NCBI RefSeq assembly: GCF_000151665.1
Contig: NW_013171860.1
Span: 843,523 to 907,522 of the forward strand
Length of the DNA stretch: 64,000 nucleotides
From: Blastocystis hominis
Lineage: Eukaryota > Sar > Bigyra > Opalinata > Blastocystidae
Direction of reading: 5' to 3'
Every line of letters begins with the position of its first letter. The stretch's first letter is position 1. The notes beneath the pieces are model-generated. The model worked only from the letters and a program-made list of their open reading frames with translations, made no database searches and was not told the DNA's origin. The translations under genes and the position numbers were made by a program. Shown here in pieces: positions 35,001 to 46,140 of the stretch.

Positions 35001-38000
35001 CCAGAAACTTCTCTGTTATTAATTGAGACAGTGAGCGATTCTGTATCCGAGTTTCTCAGGTGATAGGGGTTTTCGAATTGGTCATACAGCTGTACTTTGA
35101 GTATATTCGTGCCTCCAACATGAATAATGGATGGCCATTGGAAATGAAGGAAATAACAGGATGGAAAACAATTGTCAATATATACAATTCGGTATGCAAG
35201 TGTGAAAGGACAAATAAAATGTATATGAGACAAAGTAGTTACAAATTGGGTAAGGGAAAAAGTATTCAAAGAGGTGAAAGGAAAAAGAGGTTTCTATTTT
35301 TGTAAACATTTGTATGCAAAGTAATAAAACATCCTAGTACTTGCATGATAGTACAGGTTTGATTTCATATACATCTTGATACACACAAAATTGTATATAT
35401 TTTTGCACATCATCATCATCATCATTATCATCAACAATAGCAACAAAAGCAACAACATCATTATCCTCCTCCTCCTCCTCCTCAAAAACAACAACAACAA
35501 CAAAGGATATAGTCACTCTCATGCTTGTGCAGTTTAGCATAGCAGAACCCACAGAAACCTCTCTCGTAAATCGTAACACAGACAAAGACAAATCCTGGAG
35601 AATAGCTGCCCGATCCAATTCGTCATGATAAAACACAACATTTGTTCCTGTCTTTGTTAAATAAGGATCAAGAGATCCGATATACACTCGTAACACACAC
35701 TTAATTGCCTCATGAATCTTGACAAAACATCGATAGATCATTTCCGCATACCCATTTTCCTCCTGACTCAGAAGGTAGCAAGAATAGCCAAAGTTATAAA
35801 AGGGGTGAAGTGTCAAGGAGTTTGTTAGACGGATCGCAATCGCATATTGATTGGCGGGAACGGAGACTCCACGCGAACTCTGCAGCTTCACATCCAGAAC
35901 AAATTCTTGATTCTTCACCAACTGAAGCTCATTCGAAACAAACGACAAAATAGAATTCGATGAAGGGGTACTGGCGATCACTTCAATCGTGTAGTTATGC
36001 CCTTCAAATAAGTGTCCGTTAATGTAAAGAGAAATGGTAAAGGTCTCCGTGTGGTTGACATTCAACACAAAGTTATATCGGTTCGTATCCGGGTTCGGAT
36101 CATCAGCAATGATATACTTGTGGGGATTTGGATAGAACTCCACAGATACTGCTGCAGAAGGAGAAATGACATTCTTGTAGATATCATACAAAACCACCCC
36201 AAAATGAACATCGCTTCCAGCAACCACCACTGACGGGAGATCTTGTACTTCCGCACTGTTCACCCCGAGTGGTATGATATGAGCACAGGCATAACAGGGA
36301 GAGGAAGCGATCGGAGATCCATTTACAAGGACCGAAATGTCGTAGAAATCAGCAACTGTGGTTTTAAAGCAAAACTCGAAGGTCGATTGCATCTCCTCGG
36401 GTTTGTATATCTCCGTACATAGCGAAAATACGGTGTTATTTGTGTCTATTGTTCAGTCTGGCGAACATGAACTACTTTGCCCCTTGATCAACAGCTGAGT
36501 GCTATTGAAAAAATCACTGGGAGTCAGTCGATAGTGGATGTTGCTTTGCAGATAGATCGAAAAATAGAAATGTTCGTTTGCTCGCACCTCTTGCTGGTAA
36601 AGAGAAAACACATCCAGAGCAAATGCGTTTGCGGTAGGCAAATACATCTCAACGGAGGCATTGGACAGTGTTACTGGAGTCTAAGCATAAGAAGATGGAA
36701 GGGAAACTACCGGGTGGAACGACTTGACAACAAGTTGGATGGGAACATTCGTAATTCTCGAAACTGCCTAGATATCACATCACTGCAAGAATTCCGGACT
36801 GCATCCAATGCAAAAACAGGCACATCCTGATTATCCAAAAATAGAGTGAGATAGTGATACAACAAGTGGATATTGACTTCAACGTGGTGAACGACACCAT
36901 CCAAAAGATTCGTTGAGGACGACACATCAATCACTTCTCCTCCGTTTTTGGGAGACAAGAGCGCGACACCTACAATGAAATCCGTTCACAAGAATAACTA
37001 CTTGACGGCATAATACGAATACCGATAGAACCTTCAAAAGGAGAGCAGGAACCCGAAATCGATCCATCCTGAAATGTCATATCCGAACGTAGAGGGATGG
37101 AATTCATAGTACGCACACCGTTGAAAAAGATGCACAATTCGGAAGTGCTCCCAGATCCACTGCTATCTCCTAACACGTCAAATGCGACACGGTAAAAATC
37201 TGTCTGGGGTACTGTTACAGTGTAGGATCCTCCGTTTTGAAAGATCGCCACTGTACTGTTTTCCCAGCTAACTTGCGTCGACGTAATATCGCTAGTAGAG
37301 GAAATCACGAGCACGTTATTCAGAGTCGATTCATAGTCAAGAGCTTTCTGAGCACTTGTCTTCCACACCAGACTCGAACAGAAAGCAGGAGAAAGGTTAC
37401 ATGACCTGGATGCTCCATATACACGAACGGTGTAGTATTCTCCAGAATACCCCTCCCCTAGCAGGTCGTTGATATGCAACGTTTTTGATTGAGAATTCCC
37501 AACTCTACCAATAAATCCACCCTCTGTACGGATTACCCCATCGAGTTCCATTCCAGTCTGCCATTAATGTAGAGCATGAGTGAATCCGTAGCAGAGACTT
37601 CGATCCAATCGTTAAGAGCCTCGTTATAAGGAAATATCTCCATAAAATGGAATGTAAACCAACAATGAACACCTAACTGTCTCTCGCGCAGTGTTGTACA
37701 TTCTGTTTCATCTGGGACCGGATAGAAAACAGGACTATCAATAACCCAAAAGATAATAAAAAACAAACTTGATATATTCATAATAAGAACAGTCTGTACT
37801 GCGAATACGAGTCATCATGATCTCATTCATTGTGTTGTATCCTTCCGAATTGTGAAACCACTCCTGAAAATGTTCATAAGGGGAGGCGGTGACCTTTGGA
37901 GTATTATCTGCAAGCAGCATTGGTTCAAAGGTAACAGTATCATTCGACAAACCGCATTCAAAATCAGGAGTCACCTTCCGATTTTTACATTCAGGCAAGT

Positions 38001-39208
38001 CTTGACACCCTGGTCCTTGGCAAACGGATTCATTAATGCCCACAGTTTTTAGGAATTCGAGTTCACTTTCGATAATGGCTCGACGTGGGACACAGACACA
38101 AAGATATCCATCGCAACGCGTGTAATTTGGATAGAGCGATCGAAACACTGTTTTTGTATAATAGGTATCTATCGTAAAAAGAAAGAAAACAAATCCGCAC
38201 ATTGATAAGAAACATACAGCCGTAGACGATTTACAGCTTCAGGGTTTGTTTTACCAGCAATGGAACTGAGAGAATCATATGCTCCGCTCGAATAAATATC
38301 ACCGAAAAGAAGACTATGAATCAACCAACAAATGGGTTGGGATACATGGGAAAGAGATCTGCCTTGGAATAATCGATCGGATAGTTCGAATCAATCATAT
38401 CCGAGAAATCGATCACATTTGTGTTGATGTTGTCCGGATTTCTCAGACAGCTATAAATTCCGATTCCTTTCTCTGTTATCGACAGGGAATCTCCTCGATA
38501 GGAATACCGCTCGGTTTCTACGAGGTAATAGCTCCCGTCTTTTAAGTGGTAGCATTTCACTTCGGCAGAAGGATCATCTGGAACCAAGCGATTTTGAAGC
38601 AACTTCTTTAACAACGCTGGGTCTGAAAAGGTAACCTTCCAGTAACGATTTTCGTCCCACACATTGTCGTTCAGGATTAAAAGTTGATTGATGAAATTTG
38701 GTAATTGTTGCGATGGGTACATTCCTAAGATCGTACACGTAAAAGAATAAAGATACCATAGAGCTCGTCCGCGCTATCATCAGTAATTGCTAAAAGTGAG
38801 CTGAATTCACAAAACGTACAATTGATCGGTCTTTCGTTGAAGTAAGCAAATCCATTTGTGGAATTGAGCAATTCTACATAGCTCTTCCGATTCGAAATCT
38901 TTGCAGAATTCGATGTTGCGTAAAACAGCTGCCAGATGGTATTGTTCAATGGCTTGCAGTAAGTCTACTCCTGAGCCAAGATCCCAATCGGTTACAATAA
39001 CTGCTTCCTCTTTCGTGCTGCCAATCCAATAAGCACCCTTCGCTAGGGTTTTGTTCATCCCAATAACATCAAAACAATTTAGGGCGGGTGATCGAGCAGA
39101 ATGACCTATGATAAACCAAGAAATCAAAATCAAACCATAGTCAAAGTCTCGGCAATATATTCGGCAAGGCAGTAATAGTATTGCTATGAGAAGCAATTCT
39201 AATGCCAT
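26016..39208 (-). CDS. Giant single-pass surface protein: fibro-slime/PA14-like domain, filamin-type repeats, about 35 Cys repeats
   Basis: Start ATG 39208 gives a signal peptide (MALELLLIAILLLPCRIYC). About 20 small introns were located by frame, several checked at both ends: 31 nt splitting VI|TYCKPLNNT, 30 nt after DYG, 32 nt before CPIDTYC, and 31 nt at 26076-26046 giving the end KEIEELNVQ. Domain order, N to C: unknown region; fibro-slime/PA14-like domain (37.0-38.2 kb; HFQEWFHNSEGYN, HCWFTFHFMEIFPY, SLMLYINGRLEW, YYTVRVYGASRSC); several filamin/Ig-like repeats (31.4-36.9 kb; G.ILKVQLYDQFENPY, VHFGVVLYDIYKN, FTISLYINGHLFEG); about 35 four-Cys repeats of the form CPxxxPxRCxDGxCVxxxxxC (26.9-31.1 kb); a TM helix (MITLPIIFILLIAMVFSL); a cytoplasmic coiled coil (EAQEIAKHNEEIIAELTEEK). 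Roughly 4,000 residues. Probably adhesive or structural at the cell surface; the function is inference. Confidence 0.8.
26900..31080 (-). repeat. About 35 tandem four-cysteine protein repeats
   Basis: Within the giant protein, units such as CPASTPVRCNNHQCVASILDC, CPSSYPYRCFDGRCVASEISC and CEDGSCASSPNLC recur every 25-35 residues. The spacing is C-P-x(5-6)-C-x(3)-x-C-x(5-7)-C. They lack the acidic calcium box of LDL-receptor class A modules, and none of the units is spliced. Confidence 0.85.
35150..35525 (-). other. Enlarged intron with triplet microsatellites in the giant gene
   Basis: Between the exon ending near 35525 and the one resuming near 35150 the reading frame consists of (GTT)n, (GAG)n and (GAT)n runs, giving VVVVVFEEEEEED-type translation out of character with the protein. 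It is bounded by GTGACT and an AG, and is best read as an intron of roughly 200-370 nt. Exact borders uncertain. Confidence 0.5.
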
Positions 39209-39231
39209 ACTACACTTTTGATTACTACAAA
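39209..39231. promoter_or_regulatory. 23-bp gap between two divergent start codons
   Basis: The giant gene starts at 39208 (minus) and CDKAL1 at 39232 (plus). No other start is needed by either reading frame. Confidence 0.6.
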
Positions 39232-40945
39232 ATGAATAATCTCGGGAGTGATATTGAGGATATTTGTGTGGAAGATTTAGAGAAGACGGTAGAGCCGATT
39301 CCTCAAATCCGGATTGTACCTCTCTTTCATTGTGAGCATACCCTGTAGACTCATCAAAGTGTTTGTGAAGAATTGCAAGAAATCGATGTAGCAGGCGACT
39401 GCATAATCCCAGAAAAATATAAGTTGTGGATTATCACTTTTGGTTGTGCTCACAATTTTGCGGACGGGGAATACATGAAAGTAGGAAAATAGGCATGTAT
39501 AAGAATTGTAGGGAATATTGTCCGACTACGGGTTCCAGTTTGCCGAAAACCGAGATGAAGCCTCTTTGTGGTATGATTCTTGCGGTATTCTATTTAATGA
39601 ATAGGGTGTTGAATAGTTGCACAGTCAAAGATCCTTCCGAAATAGTCTTTCGGAATTATGTGACAGAAGCGAAAGAAAAGAACAAAATGGTAGTTGTAGC
39701 TGGCTGTGTCCCTCAAGGTAATGCTTTGCGGCCACCTAAACGGTAGCTGATTCGGATGCTTCTTGGTTACGAGATTTGTCGATATTAGGCGTTAAGCAAA
39801 TTCACCGAATCGTCGAAGTTGTCGAAGAAACACTGAAGGGAAATACGATTCATCTGCTCTCTCTGAAAGAGCTCCCTCCGCTCGATCTGCCCAAAATTCG
39901 TCGTGATCCTCATATTGAAATCGTTCCCATAAGTGAAGGATGTCTCGGGCATTGCACATACTGTAAGACACAGTATGCTCGCGGAAAGTTGATGTCTTAT
40001 CCTTTGCAGAGTATCATAAACCGTCTACGAGCAGTAAGACATCGATCGAAGTTGAATTTAGGCGTTTGATGAGCATGTTTTTGAAGTTTGGCTGAGCAGC
40101 GAAGACACAGGAGCGTATGGAATTGATCGTGGGCTTTCAATCGCTGACCTATTAAAAGAAATTCCCTCTGTGATACCTGACCAATCCGTATATATCGCTT
40201 TTCATAATTTCTTTCTTTTTAGAACACGATGGTTCGCTTGGGAATGACGAATCCGCCTTATGTTCTGAGCCATCTGAAGGAAGTTGCAGCGTTTCTCCGC
40301 CACCCGAACGTTTTTTCTTTTATTCACATTCCCGTGCAATCGGGCAGCAACGCTGTGTTGAACACGATGCAGAGGCAGTATACTGTGGAGCAGTTCACAT
40401 CGATCGTTGATTATTTGCTCAAAGAAGTGCCCGGTTTGACGATCGCCACAGACATTATCATTGGCTTCGCTTCGGAGACCGATGAAGACCACAAACAGAC
40501 GATGGATCTATTGAAGAAATACCAGTTTCCAGTCGTGAACATCTCCAAGTTCTTCCCTCGTCCCGGTACCCCTGCAGCGAGAATGAAGCATATTTCTAGT
40601 TCGATCGTGAAGGAGCGTTCTTCGGAATGTTCGGCTTGGTTCAAATCATTGAATCCATATCAGCATTTTTTGGGCAAAGTAGAATTAGTATGGGTTGGAA
40701 GCGAGACAAGTCGGGAATTCATGGTGGGGCATACGAAAGCCTATGTAAAGGTTCTGCTTCCAATGTGTGAGTCTCTGAGAGGAAAGCGAGTCGCTGCAAA
40801 GATTACACAGATTACTCGATTTCATGTTGTAGGAGAAATCGTGGACGCGAATCCGCCGTCCATTGCTGAACATTTTTCTCCGGATGAACTTGCAACGTAT
40901 ATGGCATCTCTCTATTTGATTGTTGGTTGCAAACAAGTATCATGA
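39232..40945 (+). CDS. CDKAL1: Threonylcarbamoyladenosine tRNA methylthiotransferase (CDKAL1 / e-MtaB)
   Basis: Exons about 39232-39315, 39349-39480, 39512-39570, 39605-39717, 39747-40033, 40062-40187 and 40223 to the end; introns 28-35 nt. The enzyme adds the 2-methylthio group to t6A37 of tRNA-Lys(UUU) using two Fe-S clusters. Visible: the UPF0004 domain with its three cysteines (FGCAHNFADGEYM, LNSCTVKDPSE, VAGCVPQ), the radical-SAM CxxxCxxC (GCLGHCTYCKTQYARGKL), VRLGMTNPPYVL, FIHIPVQSGSN, TDIIIGFASETDEDH, and a C-terminal TRAM-like part (LVWVGSETSREFMVGHTKAY). The encoded stop is TGA 40943-40945. However, T 40916 followed by four bases and the variant element TGTTGGTT would give a poly(A)-made stop nine codons earlier (498 residues). 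Family C-termini do not decide between the two. Confidence 0.92.
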
Positions 40946-41236
40946 GAAGCAGATGATTCGTGATTGGAGGAAATAGATTAGGGAGTGAAGGTATATCAAA
41001 GGTAGAGTGAGTTGAAAGTGGTGAGTAGGGTGACGATGAACAGAGGGATCGTGGAAATAGTGTTGTGAAGAGTGTTTAACAAAAGGAAGGAGTGAGGTAT
41101 TCGAATAGGATCGCACGGATAGAGGAAAAGAAAAGAAAAAAGAGGGTAAGAAGGGAGTAGGAAATGGAATTGATGTCGTGGTTTTCTCCACAGTATGAAT
41201 AGAAATGGGTTGTATCACTGTTCTCTCGCTAAGAAT
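40946..41236. other. Intergenic, nothing recognised
   Basis: Purine-rich on the plus strand. The expected N-terminal part of the adjacent PPi-phosphofructokinase is absent here. Confidence 0.5.
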
Positions 41237-42005
41237 GTTGGATCTGTTCGAATCGACGACTTTATTACCTGCTTTGATTCAAAAGAAAAACTTCAATCGT
41301 CCCAAATCGTTTAGAATCTTTCAATGCATGCGATTTCGACGGAAGTCATGATCGGCGATTTGGTGAAGAAGGAACTGCAGCGTCATAAGGAAGAGGGAAG
41401 CTACAACGGACACTTGTTTGGTTATTGGACTCACTTCCTCGGTTATCAGGCTCGAACCTCGTTCCCTTCTCTGTTCGACTGCGACTATGCGTATGCTTTG
41501 GGACGAAAAGCAGCCGCATTCATTCAGAACAATCTCACCGGATATATGGCGACGTTGCGGAATCTGAAGGAGGAACCGTCGGAATAGATTCCCTATGCGG
41601 GGCCTCTTCTGGACTTCTGCACCGTGGAGGCGAAGCAGGGAGTGTATCGTCCCTCGATCCCTGTAGATGGAGAATGGATGATTTGAAGTGTAGGAATCGA
41701 ACGTGAATATGAACGATGCTCCGTTCCTGAAGTTCGTGGCTCATCGCGACAGCTGGACAGTGAAGGACGAAACCTGCAACCCGGGATCGGTCCAGTTCGG
41801 AGGCGCTGGAAGCTGGAACACGACGCTGTCGCTGCAGATCGAAAAGCACGACTATCTGAAGCGAATCCAGCTGCTTCGTGATGAGCTGAAGGCTGTGGAG
41901 AAGATTTGCCTGCCTGGATGCGATGCGTTGTTGGTGGATTCTGCGATTGCTGGAGTGGAGGGAGTGATTGAGCTACTGGAAATTGGTATCAAGAAGAAGA
42001 TTTAA
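41237..42005 (+). pseudogene. PFP: 5'-truncated PPi-dependent phosphofructokinase (PFP)
   Basis: Only the C-terminal third is present. Recognised segments: ISTEVMIGDLVKKELQ, FGYWTHFLGYQARTSFPSLFD, DYAYALGRKAAAFIQNNLTGYMATLRNL, VAHRDSWTVKD and a helical end KKI. PFP converts fructose-6-phosphate and PPi to fructose-1,6-bisphosphate in glycolysis; its catalytic N-terminal domain should lie upstream but is missing. A 31-nt intron at 41665-41695 is intact. At 41585-41587 there is TAG between ...EEPSE and IPYAGPLLDF, where the family pattern suggests Trp (TGG). Upstream, LFES...LPALIQK resembles the preceding family segment but needs a frameshift to join. Read as a recent pseudogene or a misassembled fragment. 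TAA 42003-42005; TGTTTGTT 42044-42051. Confidence 0.75.
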
Positions 42006-42126
42006 GCAGTGAAGTGGATGAATAAAAGATCTTTTTAATGGATTGTTTGTTGGAAGCAAAAATAAGATAAGTGAGTTCGTGTTTGAGTTCTGTGGAGTGT
42101 AAGTCGAATACTATGAAACGTAATAT

Positions 42127-44401
42127 ATGCATTTTCAAACTTACAACGTAACGCTACTCAAAAAACATACAATATTTACAGTCGGGATGGATTATTATTG
42201 TTACTTCCATAACTCATCGTGTTCAATGACAATTGGAATTGTAGGTGTGAAAATGTGGCATTACTCGAAGATTTCCTTAGAAGACTTTGAAAAACATGCT
42301 ATTCGCTATTCCAAAAATTATATATTAAGTATCTGTTATTCTTATTGGCGTAAATACTAGCTGGTGCAAATGGAAGAACGGTATCGATTTCCTTGATTCC
42401 AGATTGCGAAATTGAAAATAATTCAGTATTCGAACTAAAATGTACAAAATAAGATGTAGATTTTGATGTCTCCGATTTTGATGAAGAGTCTTGATTTAAA
42501 ACTAGGAGACAAGATTCATATTGAAGAGATTCCTCCACTACCAGTGCTTCAATCAGTAACACTGTCCGTTTCTTGTTTCAAGGATCTATCAGATGTGCAA
42601 TTACATGAAACAGTAGTCACCGGCATCCTACGAATGTACCATGCAAATAAAGCAATCACATCAACCTCACGCATTTTGCTTTCTTGTCTACGTAGTGTGC
42701 TACAAGCAGATGTGACAGATTGTTCTCCTGACCAAGGAATATTATCTGAGGAAACAAAAATATTACTGGATTTGAAAAATGAAGAAAGGGTTCCTAGTCA
42801 TGCCGCACAATTGAAACAAGCAAGCAATATTCTGCTCTCCATCAAATACACACTTAATATGAAATCAGTCAGTAGCAAATTGCTCTTCACAAACGGAGTC
42901 ATTGTTTGTGGAGGTACTGGAAGCGGAAAAACAACCATTCTACACAATATCGTGGATGAATTAAACCGTTTATCCCCTGATTCAGCTGTGTATGTATCAT
43001 CGAATAACTTGCCTTCATTAGAATGGAAGTAGGATTAATGCATGGAAGTGCTGATGACTAGAAAGTATCGTGTGGTGTGTATAGATGATGCACGTTGGGA
43101 TAGTGATTCCCTGAAGTATGAATAGGAGCCGCATGTTTCTCAATAATAGGTTGTACTCAGAAGCTTTGTCAAGACACATTATTTTGGTAGCAAGTGTTTC
43201 TCGTATATCCTCTGTCCCTGAATTGTATAAAAAGAACGATTATTTTAGGGATATTGTAATGTTAAAGTTTCCATCAGAGGAAGAACGCAGAGAACTGCTG
43301 GTATTCATAGTTTGAGACACTCAACATTAGGAGGCAATCGAACTTCCTTCTATGTCCGTTGATAAACTGATTCAACTAACATCCGGTTATTCGTATAAAG
43401 ATATCCAAAACCTGCTCAAAGAACTTTTGATAAAAGCTTCAAAATGTCCACTCTGTGAAGACAACATTGTTGATGTGCTTCGAAGATTTCGTCCTAGATC
43501 CTATATTGGTTTCTCTATTCAATGTAGCTCAGGAGATGATAATAATAATAGATAGATCCGACAGTTGGCCAAGATTGTATGGGTGGATATAAACGAGAAG
43601 CAAAGCAATTGAAGGATATCATATCCTTCGCAATGGATCCAGTCCAAAATAAGGTAAGTCTCACAATGGATGCAATATATGATGATGATAATCGAATAGA
43701 ACTTTTCAAATCGACCTATCGATCATATTCTGATCTATGGCCCACCAAAATGCGGTAAGAACACTTTGATTGACAGAGTGTTCCATGAATTGAAGTTGAG
43801 ATACATATACGTGGATTCAACAGCATTATTGAGTCGCTATTTTTCGGAAACAGAATCGAAGATACGGCAGATATTTGCATTTGCAAGAACCGTTTCACCT
43901 TCAGCGATTGTTTTTGATGGTCTGGATGGGATTGTTGGTAAACGAAGTCTGAATGGAGGCGAATCCGATGGAGGTTTGAATGAACGAATCATAACCACAT
44001 TGTTAACCGAATTAGATGGAGTGGAGATTTCAAATTCGAGAATGGTAGTAATCGGTATTACCAATTCAATCGAAAAGCTCGATGAAGCAATCATCAGACC
44101 AGGCCGATTCGGGACTCATATTTATGTAGATTTGATGAGCATTGTTAACCATAAGGTTGGATATCCTTCACTTGAAGATCGCGAGGAGATAATCAGAAAC
44201 AGAATTGCCTCTTTATTACCAGAAGACCCAGTAGATGGTAAATTGTTGGCAGAAAGATCAGAAGGTCTATCAACCGGACAAATAGGTTCTGCTTCCACTC
44301 TATCAGCTTTTCTGTTTGGGTCATGTAAACTTGTTGGCCGCACAGAAGATGAAACAATTGAGGGATTTTTTACAAAAGAGATATTGAAATACAAGGGATA
44401 A
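42127..44401 (+). CDS. Two-module AAA+ ATPase, PEX1/PEX6 group
   Basis: A multi-exon gene; introns such as 33, 34 and 30 nt in 43031-43328 and 30 nt at 44127-44156 restore one frame. The N-terminal part (ILMSPILMKSLDLKLGDKIHI) resembles the double-psi-barrel N-domain of the PEX1/Cdc48 group. Module 1 has Walker A GGTGSGKTT and a weak Walker B VVCIDDA, like the degenerate first module of PEX1. Module 2 follows a linker VGQDCMGGYKREAKQLKDII and has Walker A YGPPKCGKNT, FSETESKIRQIFAFAR, Walker B-like IVFDGLDGI, sensor VIGITNSIEKLDEAIIRPGRFG and the HIYVGYPSLEDREEI motif. PEX1/PEX6 extract the PTS receptor from peroxisomes; an AFG2- or Cdc48-like role is the alternative. The catalytic Glu of Walker B in module 2 is replaced by Gly. 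Stop TAA 44399-44401. Confidence 0.75.
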
Positions 44402-44413
44402 TATAGGTATTAT

Positions 44414-44421
44414 TGTTTGTT
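44414..44421 (+). terminator. Poly(A) element of the AAA+ ATPase gene
   Basis: TGTTTGTT 12 nt after the stop codon. Confidence 0.6.
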
Positions 44422-44985
44422 ATAGAAGTAGAGAAGAGAAGTGAAATAAGATATTGAAAAGAAAATGGAAATAGTGAGAGTAGATGAAGTTGTAAAGTGA
44501 CAAAAATATAAGGAAACCTGCGGATTGCTCACCAGAGGATACTAATTTTCTTGAATTCTTTTTGTACTGAATAGAACATACTCGAAAATGGCATTAAAAC
44601 GATATTACCGAAAACAATAATGTATTGTTAATGATCGGACGACCACCAATAGTTTTGTGTTATTTTTGAACACTTACAAATGACCAATTTTACTACAATA
44701 AAAAAGATTCATGTAAAAAATGAAAAAATAAGTAATTTAGCGCTCCACATGGATGAAGGGGTGTACCAAAACTAATATGCATGAAAAATATACAAACCAC
44801 CAAAAAACAATCGCCAATTTCAATACTAGCAATGTGAGTCGTAATCCAAATATGATTTATCCATAAAGATCCATAGCCGTCAAAATCGGTCGATTTTGAC
44901 CGATTTCGACAACGCTCGGTCGTCTTGCGTCTTTGCGTCGCCTCGGTTCTCCCTGGTTACCCCATTACCCCTGTGCGCGTGAGTT
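44422..44985. other. AT-rich intergenic ending in a palindromic segment
   Basis: No gene seen. At 44889-44912 lies TCAAAATCGGTCGATTTTGA, a near-palindrome; the following 80 bases are GC-richer and may be the outer end of Polinton copy 2. Confidence 0.5.
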
Positions 44986-44992
44986 GTATCTA

Positions 44993-45112
44993 TGGTGAAG
45001 AGAGGCAAGCCATGCGCTACTCCATATTATCCAAGGCTCATCCAGGATTGATTGGTTCTCAGGGATTAACCAGAACAAGTATCGGAACCCCACCATTACT
45101 TCCATAACTGTC
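44993..45112. repeat. Left terminal inverted repeat of copy 2
   Basis: Aligns with the complement of 52900-53018 at roughly 70% by eye. Confidence 0.65.
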
Positions 45113-45173
45113 CTATTCCGACCAAACTGCCTAGAATGAAATCTCTCATCTCTCTCTTGTTAGTACAGGTCTC

Positions 45174-46108
45174 TCAATCAGTAATGACCAAAGGCCAGTG
45201 TATGCACGTTGCTATATTGAAGATCCATTTTATATTGTTCGTGCTAATCATGAGTATCTTAATTTGCTCCTTGTTGGTAATATCGAATCCTTAGTTGTTG
45301 ATGCGTTTGAAGCTGTGCTCAATGATTGTATCTCCCTTCTTCTCAACCTCAAGGACATGCTTGTACAATTCGATGTTCTTCGCACACATTCTCTCACTAT
45401 CGATTATGACATTGCGAGGAACTCCCTTTGTGGCATTGTGTATCACATGCTTCTCATCGACAAGACAATACATTTTCGGTCTGAGACCCACGAACACCTT
45501 GATACGATGTCTGTACTGTTCATTCTTGAAGATGGGTTCAGGCAGCTTCATGTTAAAGTTGAGGAATGATGACAACAAAGGGAAATTGTTCTTGTCCACT
45601 TTTTGATCGTAATAGTTCACGAGTTGCTCATAGAAGTAGCTCGTGTTATCCAACTCCGAGTAGTCGAATGACTTGTACATTTCATACATCTTGTGAAAGA
45701 TGTTGCTTTTGTTTCTCAGTTGTACGATAAGCGAATTTGTGTCCTGTCCCAGTAATTCCACGCCATCGAATGTGTTTTTGAACACATTGTAGTAGAAAGC
45801 GTATATAATGTATTTGGACATGTCGAGAATGGCAAATCCAATGAAGAATGGCTTCTCGACTTTACGCACCGGTGTATTCCGATTGATGCTAATTAAATTC
45901 CGGAATACATGGTGCTCTCTGCGATCATGTCATATCCATGTTTCTGAATAATGGCCTCGCGTTCATTCCATGTGTTAGAGAACTTCACTTTCATTCGTTT
46001 CAATTTAGTGTCTACGAGCTTGCTATATGTCGATATTGCCAATAGCTTGTACAGGTTCTTCTCCACAGTGGTGTTATATTTGGCTCGCTTCTCATTCAAC
46101 ATGTTCAC
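45174..46108 (-). pseudogene. DNA polymerase B C-terminal fragment, copy 2
   Basis: Reads NLYKLLAISTYSKLV (motif B) in the piece 46108-45893, then after a one-base loss continues 45869-45291 (ILDMSKYIIYAFYYNVF, LLGQDTNSLIVQL). A CAA-to-TAA change relative to copy 1 interrupts it after FKRINN, and homology continues to about 45174. As in copy 1, motif C is DTNS instead of DTDS and the exonuclease half is absent. Not functional. Confidence 0.8.
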
Positions 46109-46140
46109 ATATTCGAATATGAATGGAGCTTATCTGAAGG

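Noticed and set aside
35334-35520. Acidic [16 protein letters not shown] tail in the giant protein
   Set aside because: Triplet microsatellites inside an intron-like segment, not protein in character with its neighbours.
41585-41587. TAG read as tryptophan (genetic code change)
   Set aside because: TAG ends other genes here (small zinc-ribbon, RS protein, DPH2, GT49) at sensible places; a nonsense mutation in a truncated gene is simpler.
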